From: Pristionchus mayeri
Lineage: Eukaryota > Nematoda > Chromadorea > Rhabditida > Neodiplogasteridae
Reading direction: 5' to 3'
Length of the DNA: 64,000 nt
NCBI GenBank assembly: GCA_036245805.1
Contig: BTRK01000001.1
Span: 33,924,758-33,988,757 of the forward strand
The notes under the pieces were generated by a model. It was not told the origin of the DNA. It saw only the letters and a list, made by a program, of their open reading frames with translations, and searched no databases. Of the stretch, positions 59,201 to 64,000 are shown in pieces. Each line of letters opens with the position of its first letter. Within the stretch, counting starts at the first letter, position 1. The translations under genes were made by a program, and so were the position numbers.

Positions 59201-62200
59201 GAGAAAGAGTTGGCTTGTATCTTCAGTTCACCCAATTTCTCGGCCGGCTCGACGAATAAAATGACGCTACCTTGGTATCATTGCTCGAACCCTACTCGCT
59301 AGCAATTCTCAGATTCATGATTAATTTTGTCACCAAACCGAATTGTGATGCTCACTTGAAGATGTCGGTCAGTGTTTGCCTTCCCTCCGCCGATTGGAGC
59401 AGTTTCTGAGCCAAATCGATGCCATCCTTGAGCTACAAAGTAGAGTTCGAAAAATGACACCGCGATCTCTTCATTTTACACACTATCTTGCCGTTCAACC
59501 GGTCGAGAGAGTGTGTAAACTGAAGAGACGGTGACCCGAATTAAGAACTCTACTACAAAGGAAATCTTTGGTCATAGTTTCCCTTGTCATGCATGACACC
59601 TCGTAAAGCCATGTTTCAAAATTTTATGCAACATTTAGTATACATTGTTACACAGCTTTTGTTGAAGTGCATATGCTAAAATATAAAAAAAATGTCATGT
59701 AGGCTACCTGCTTGTAGCACAGTCCTCCGTAATTCTTGAAGTCGTTGTCAACAGTTTCAAGGTAACCTGAATAAACGATGTGCCATCAGTATGGCGTAGT
59801 GGGGATTAGTGATACCAAAATGGCGCGCGCTCTCCTCGTTTCACACACTCTCTCGCCGGTCAGACAGAGCGAGAGAGCGTGTGAAACGAGGAGAGCGCGC
59901 GCCGTTTTGGCATCACTAGTGGGGATAGTGGTGAAGTGTTCGGAGATTGGTGTTCGAAGATACCTTAGAGCACTAAACTCGAAAAGATTATACCAAACCT
60001 TATACTCGGGAGGGATCGCGGAATGGACCGGGTATTGGTTGGAGATTGTGTACCCACATACCGTAGAAATCCATTTGTGCGAGAACAGGCCCTGATGAAG
60101 CGATAGATCCAGCGATGAGTTCGGGATGCGCGAAACGGGCCCACGCGGAAAGCGCGCCTTCAATGGTACCGGAAGTGAACCAAAAATCCACTCCTGGATT
60201 TTCAGAATACTCTGTGAAGGTCCCACTGACAAATATGGGTCAGAGAATCGATTCTACAAGTACGCTATTATATTGGAGGAGGGAGCAACTGCAATCATAC
60301 ATTGCATAAAGAGAGCGAAAATTATCAAAAATCCGCTTTTAAAGGAGTGCTCCGCGGAACAAATGCTAGGTAGTCCCACCACGAAAATTCTGCGCTCGCA
60401 ATGGGAAACTGTAGCGAATTTGCCCTTAGAATGAGAAAAATATGTAGAACAAGTGAAACATATGTAGAACAAGTGAAACATAAACGAACCAGGCGCTACC
60501 CTGCGCTTTCAATGAACTTTGCGCGTATGTAAATAATGTAAATAGGCCCAGAGGCGTCTGTGAAACTTCGTACAAAGTGATTTCTGATCGGGTGACTGGC
60601 CTCTACGATGTCCACACTGTCACTATGGGTGACTGAACATTCCCCGGAGCACCCCTTTAAAGACTGCATGGCACACCTCTGTCAAAATGGTCGCTTTATG
60701 AATGTGCTACCCGAAACGTCGATTCGTGATCTACCATATCGATTCCGTCCAAAAAAAGGGGCGCTACCCCCGTATTCCTCATCACCTGCATACGATCCTC
60801 CAATGATGATCCACTTCTGCTCTCCTCCCTTCTCCTGGTTCCGCTGTCTGATGAACTCGGCGATGTCTTCAACCGCTTGCTGGGACGAGAGATACTTCAG
60901 GTTCTCGACGGAAAGGTCGCTACAATTGCAAGACTGTGTTCAAAATTATTGATATTAAGATATTATCGTATTTAAATTTTCATTTGTTTTCCATATGCAA
61001 AATCATAAAGAAAAGAAAATCCTTTCCAGCAATTTTCTGACTGAGTATCCACATTTGAGCTCTGCTGTAGACCGGATATGAATTTGAACGGACTCTGTGG
61101 GCCGAGATTCTCCGTAATATCGATGCTCCAGGTTGAATATGTCCGCGTTCAGCTGTTTCGCGTAGTAGACGTACGAGTACTCCTCGCCGACGATGGCGGA
61201 CTCAGTATCCCAACCCTGAGATCAAGTATGATACAGTATGCCACCCCTGAGAGTAACGATTATACAGTATCCCTTCACTGAGAGCAAGGATGATACAGTA
61301 TCCAATCCCTGAGAGCAGAGATTATATAGCAGGTTGGTGCGAAAGTCTTGTGGTTATTTGTGTCCGTACTTTGAACTATCATAATTCTCTCGTCCCGAAT
61401 CACAAGGACTAACAAACATAGCAGTGTTTAGAGGTATGCTTGTACTTTACATGCATATATTTCAATCAATCCGATATCGCGATCAACGCGATAAATTATG
61501 ATGAACACAATTGCAATTGATACTCAAATTTTTGCATTAAATGTATTTTACTGGATATTTGTTGGAAAAATTCAAGAAACCTGCCCATACTGATGTCTGA
61601 GAAGTATTATGTATACCCTTTCAGAAAATAAGTTTCAACTGTGTCTCGATTCAGTTTGGACCGAATTACATGCTTTTGAAAATATGCTGTCGATGCTGGC
61701 TACATGAAACTTTTTCGGATGTTTTGCATCGAAGACCAAGCATACAGGCTTCACTATGAGTGCGCTATATTCACCCACCAAGAGGCTTTATTCTCAGAAA
61801 AAAATATTGGCACCTGCCCCTTTCTCGTTTCAGAAAATTTGAATTTTTCATTTTTCAAAAATATGAGAAATCAACATAAAAAATGCAACATGTAGTCATT
61901 TACAGATCAGTGCATTTTTAAAAAGGATGTAACTTCCATCATCCATGAGAAAAAGTATGTATAGGGTAAAGATGGGAGCTTTATATTACCACCAGGAATT
62001 GAGCATTCATGCTTCAGAGGAAACAGAATATTGAGAAATGTGTCGTTTTCGATGGATAAATTTTCGCAATTTTAACTTTATCCTGATCTCGCCTCTCCGA
62101 TTGGACAATGCTGATAGGGTGCGCATATGACATAGTATGAAAGGCCTCATTAGTAATTACTATACGGAAGGTCATCGGTAAGCTGAAAGGAAGATGGAAG

Positions 62201-63220
62201 GCAAAATATCAAAAAAAAACACAAGACTTTTGCACCAACCTAATAGTATCCAATCCCTGACAGATATGATGCTACCGTGTCCCTTTCCTGAGAGCAACGA
62301 TGGTACGGCGTTCGATAGAGATCGAAATTCGGGAAATTGTCTCTTCACACTAATCGTCTCCAGATTTCACACAAACACTTTCGACCGATTCAGTGGCGAG
62401 AGATAGAGAATGGGAAATGAAGATACGAATGCCCGATTTGCGGACTCTAATCGTCTGGCTCTCTCCAAATCGCATGTTCTCTCGCTTTCTCGCACCAGCG
62501 AGAGAGTGTGTGATATGGAGAGAGTCAGATCATTGCTCCAAGAGAGGGGCAAGGATGCAGCAATTACCATAATTTCGAAATCTCATTTTCAAGAAATGCA
62601 CGAACCTCTCCACCTAGATAGAGAATGTTCACGTTCGAGTCGGCCTTGACGTAATCGTGATTGAAGAAGTATCTCTGAATATTTACGTAGAATACCTATT
62701 TGCGCATTGCCTATTGATTGACCTTTCATGTCTTTAGTATTTTTTCGACAACATAGTTTTTTACCAGGATATGGCTATGATTTACCTGATTCCAAGTCTT
62801 CTTATTAGATGAATCGAAGTGGTCCTGTTGCTGCGTCACATTCGCACTTCCGTACTTTGCATTTGCGAGAATCGCCGGATCGATCTTGAAGAGGATACAG
62901 TTGGCAAAAACAAAAACAAAAATGAATTGAAAAAATAAAAACAAAAATCAAAAATGAATTGACAAGTTGTGCTCTCCTCGTTTCACGCGCTCTCTCGCTT
63001 TGTCTCGCTCTCTCCACACTTGGCAACACTGGCTACAGTAATCGAGAGCGCTCGGGGAGACAAGCAAACCTTGTCGGCCGTTCTCCTTCTCGTGATCAGT
63101 CTGGGAAGGGCGGAGGCCACCGTGGCCAGGGCCTAGAAATTAGTGTGGTATACGGTATAAGAGCGGGATAAGGTAGTACAGTAATCGATGACTCACCACG
63201 ACCGCTAGGAGCCACCTCAT
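50234..63220 (-). CDS. Secreted two-domain S28 serine carboxypeptidase, GPI-anchored
   Basis: A signal peptide (MRWLLAVV / ALATVASALP) starts at 63220. Domain 1 runs from QQQDHFDSSNKKTWNQRYFF through LYLGGE, NLEHRYYGES, the nucleophile IIGGSYAG (60785), ALSAWARFAHPELIAGSIAS, GTAQYN, YQTCAEF and HGTQDPW (about 56960) to GSHCQD (about 56790). A linker precedes domain 2: QTWDHFNVNEERTF, LMIGGE, LLEHRYYGES, TFGGSYPG (55325), ALAAWSREWFPELILGAVGS, DVVQYN, WQTCNEFGYY, NYQYGG, LPNGDADPWHALG (about 51310) and GTSHCADM (about 51010). Both domains keep Ser, Asp and His. A Thr-rich stalk (50565-50695) and a hydrophobic end SVLAAIALLCFNMML (TAA 50234-50236) suggest a GPI anchor. S28 enzymes cleave after proline or act as dipeptidases. 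Some introns are only 43-44 nt; others carry foldbacks FB6 and FB7, a mariner and several MITEs. No lesion was found. Confidence 0.9.
51478..53771. mobile_element. Foldback element FB6 with nested mariner
   Basis: The ends TATATCACGCCTCTCACGAG and the complement (53745-53770) enclose arms that mirror each other: CTAACTGGTTTTGGCCATCC / complement near 53690, GGGTCGTAATTCGGCATCAC / complement, CTTCTGCACCTACATTTTTG / complement. The centre is near 53220. The left arm is split at 51694-52933 by a mariner; without it the element is about 1.05 kb. It fills the S28 intron right up to the donor GTAAGTATATCACGCC, so the element end overlaps the splice site. Confidence 0.93.
51694..52933 (+). mobile_element. 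mariner element, copy 3 (diverged, 1240 bp)
   Basis: The ends TTAGGTTGGCTTGAAAGTCT and TGACAAAGATGCCAACCTGA are flanked by TA at 51692-51693 and 52934-52935. The transposase remains are MALNDQDRSGRPGELDLETL, HHSTVKDGLRSIGM, NNHRRTQR, then QQNDPRHQV and RWMVLPHHPYSSDMAP in several frames with stops. It is related to copies 1 and 2 but clearly a different, older lineage. It is nested in FB6. Confidence 0.92.
57940..58057. repeat. Hairpin MITE HP1 copy
   Basis: It starts TAGAGTTCGAGAAACGATAC; the inner TTTACACACTCTCTCATCGC pairs imperfectly with GACCATGTGAAATGAAG; the right arm ATGCCCGAATTAC has decayed ends. It lies in an S28 intron. Confidence 0.85.
58306..58849. repeat. Foldback element FB7 (0.54 kb) with tRNA-like promoter boxes
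   Basis: AAAAGAGCAACCGACAAAAG on the left returns as its complement before CACCCCCCATCAATTT. The arms are about 240 bp and highly similar, centre near 58575. Each arm reads GGTGTAGTGGTGAGCATAC, and about 40 bp later CTTCGACTCCCC. These resemble the A and B boxes of tRNA genes. It lies in an S28 intron. Confidence 0.88.
58909..59005. repeat. Hairpin MITE HP1 copy
   Basis: It starts TAGAGTTCGTAATTCGGGCT (the second arm subtype), with stem CACACTCTCTTGCCG / CGAGAGAGTGTGCAGAATG; the right end has decayed. It lies in an S28 intron. Confidence 0.85.
59441..59552. repeat. Hairpin MITE HP1 copy, complete, 8-bp target duplication
   Basis: It starts TAGAGTTCGAAAAATGACAC and ends CCCGAATTAAGAACTCTA, with perfect flanking CTACAAAG at 59433-59440 and 59553-59560. 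The left and right arms are of different subtypes. It lies in an S28 intron. Confidence 0.93.
59807..59918. repeat. Hairpin MITE family HP2, complete, 8-bp target duplication
   Basis: It starts TAGTGATACCAAAATGGCGC and ends in the near-perfect complement, so it is almost one long hairpin. It is flanked by perfect GTGGGGAT at 59799-59806 and 59919-59926. The inner stem TTTCACACACTCTCTCGC resembles HP1. It lies in an S28 intron. Confidence 0.93.
60339..60661. repeat. MITE-like element with TTTAAAGG ends
   Basis: TTTAAAGGAGTGCTCCGCGG and CCCCGGAGCACCCCTTTAAA are inverted repeats about 320 bp apart. It is non-coding and lies in the S28 intron after the first nucleophile exon. Confidence 0.65.
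61329..62243 (-). mobile_element. mariner-ended element, 915 bp (copy D)
   Basis: It starts GCAGGTTGGTGCGAAAGTCT and ends AAGACTTTTGCACCAACCTAA, with TA at 61327-61328 and 62244-62245. It is homologous to copy C at 39271 across its length (for example GGGTGCGCATATGA). It lies in an S28 intron. Confidence 0.85.
62316..62536. repeat. Two adjacent hairpin MITE copies
   Basis: The stretch 62316-62449 is HP1-like (TAGAGATCGAAATTCGGG ... GCCCGATTTGCGGACTCTA). The stretch 62450-62536 is a second hairpin, GTCTGGCTCTCTCC ... GGAGAGAGTCAGATC, around GAGAGAGTGTG. They lie in an S28 intron. Confidence 0.75.
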
Positions 63221-63706
63221 AGCGCTGACTGAAGATGGTGATAAGAGGAAGATTCAGAATTCTCTCTTTTGGTAATAAACGGGCTATCGTCTAACTCTCC
63301 CCATTCTACATGATCTCTCGTCCACTCTGACGGAATAGATAACGCTTGGAAAGGAAACACCGTTGCTGTAATAAAGATAACGCCAAGCCCCCTTGCAATC
63401 ATCTTTCCGATGCGATCGCAATGACTAACCGACAGACTATGCGGGTAATTAATTTGGCGTCCTCACAGAATGAGTCGTAAACAGAGCGAGAGAGGCGATA
63501 AAGAGAAGCAACTCTCTTCCATCTCCAAACACTCTCGGAGGAGGGCGACTTCGTGAGTGAATGGTACTGGCATTATGATAATAGAAAGCAGTGTCCGTGC
63601 ACAGTTGAAAGGTGATATTGGCTTGAACCATTGTTCACAATGATCCCAAACTAGAATTCGAAAAGGGAAAAAACATGATCATTCTTTATTAATTTATCGT
63701 GAACAG
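63221..63706. other. Intergenic between two S28 genes
   Basis: Promoter region of the two-domain peptidase and 3' flank of the next gene. It contains a GAGCGAGAGAGGCG stretch like the hairpin stems; nothing else was recognised. Confidence 0.45.
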
Positions 63707-63789
63707 TCACAACCACGAGCAGAGAAACGCGAGCACGACCGGTAGGAGAAGTGAGATAGAGGAGGCAGGAGAAGTAGTCGTCGGAGAGA
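63707..63789 (-). CDS. Last exon of a probable paralogous S28 peptidase (GPI-signal end)
   Basis: After acceptor AATTCCAG it reads SPTTTSPASSISLLLPVVLA, FLCSWL and TGA (63707-63709). The layout, PTTTS then Ser/Ala-rich linker then hydrophobic tail, mirrors the last exon of the gene ending at 50234 (PTTTSIATASSSVLAAIALL). The gene continues beyond the window, so the peptidase identity is inferred. Confidence 0.6.
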
Positions 63790-64000
63790 CTGGAATTAAT
63801 CTTATATCTCTCTTTCTATGATACATTTAAAGGAGGAGAAAAGGTAAAATTCCATTTTTGAAGCTTTCATATGCACGGCCCAGATCTCCCCAACGATAAG
63901 AAGCTCCGAAATTTTCACATTGATATCTCCATTCCAAACAGAGCTATCGGTAGTTGGCGGGGAGCCAAATCAGGGAAAGCTCAGGCAACGATCGAGAGAG
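63790..64000. other. Window edge, probably intron of the paralogue
   Basis: No peptidase motif could be read on the minus strand here. Confidence 0.4.

Noticed and set aside
60100..60200. Change of the S28 nucleophile Ser to Thr (reading GTIEGALSAW)
   Set aside because: This reads into an intron; the real acceptor is TTGAAG before GCGCGC. The nucleophile GGSYAG is in the upstream exon at 60785.
60126..60952. Plus-strand open frames over 100 codons at 60126-60434 and 60608-60952
   Set aside because: They overlap minus-strand S28 exons and the TTTAAAGG element and show no protein motif.

Overview
The window reads as nuclear DNA of a nematode, probably a free-living rhabditid or diplogastrid. 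Genes are split into many small exons by GT-AG introns, some only 43-44 nt long. The gene content is typical: chemoreceptors, a nuclear hormone receptor with a short exon, a QWGYGG-type secreted peptide and a two-domain S28 peptidase. Acceptor-like TTTCAG or CACAG sites sit just before several ATGs, as expected for spliced-leader trans-splicing. The species cannot be fixed from the sequence alone.

Layout. 1-370 (+): 3' end of a chemoreceptor. 1996-7808 (-): a damaged asparaginyl-tRNA synthetase gene. 9380-13231 (+): complete type I L-asparaginase, 13 exons, 400 aa. 18365-21606 (+): complete seven-helix chemoreceptor, 343 aa. 23426-24730 (+): peroxisomal Nudix CoA diphosphatase ending in SKL, with one in-frame TAG. 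26015-26303 (-): 59-aa secreted Gly/Tyr/His-rich peptide. 28675-32379 (+): single-pass membrane protein of unknown role. 33306-35810 (-): nuclear hormone receptor. 37149-39204 (-): second chemoreceptor, Sra/Srab-like. 43727-46485 (+): probable zinc-finger protein with a duplicated exon. 50234-63220 (-): one large gene for a secreted protein with two S28 serine carboxypeptidase domains, a Thr-rich stalk and a GPI-anchor signal. 63707-63789 (-): last exon of a probable paralogue. The genes do not form one pathway; this is an ordinary mixed gene neighbourhood.

The striking feature is repeat load. There are seven foldback elements (0.5-2.4 kb imperfect palindromes), four of them inside introns. 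One carries a nested mariner in its left arm. There are three mariner elements with broken transposases, and five 0.9-kb mariner-ended elements, one of them in an asparaginase intron. About fifteen copies of a roughly 110-bp hairpin MITE are present; the best preserved have 8-bp target duplications and TAGAG ends, as in hAT elements. A second hairpin family and one RTE-type LINE fragment are also present. Much of the sequence between and inside genes is made of these elements and their decayed halves.
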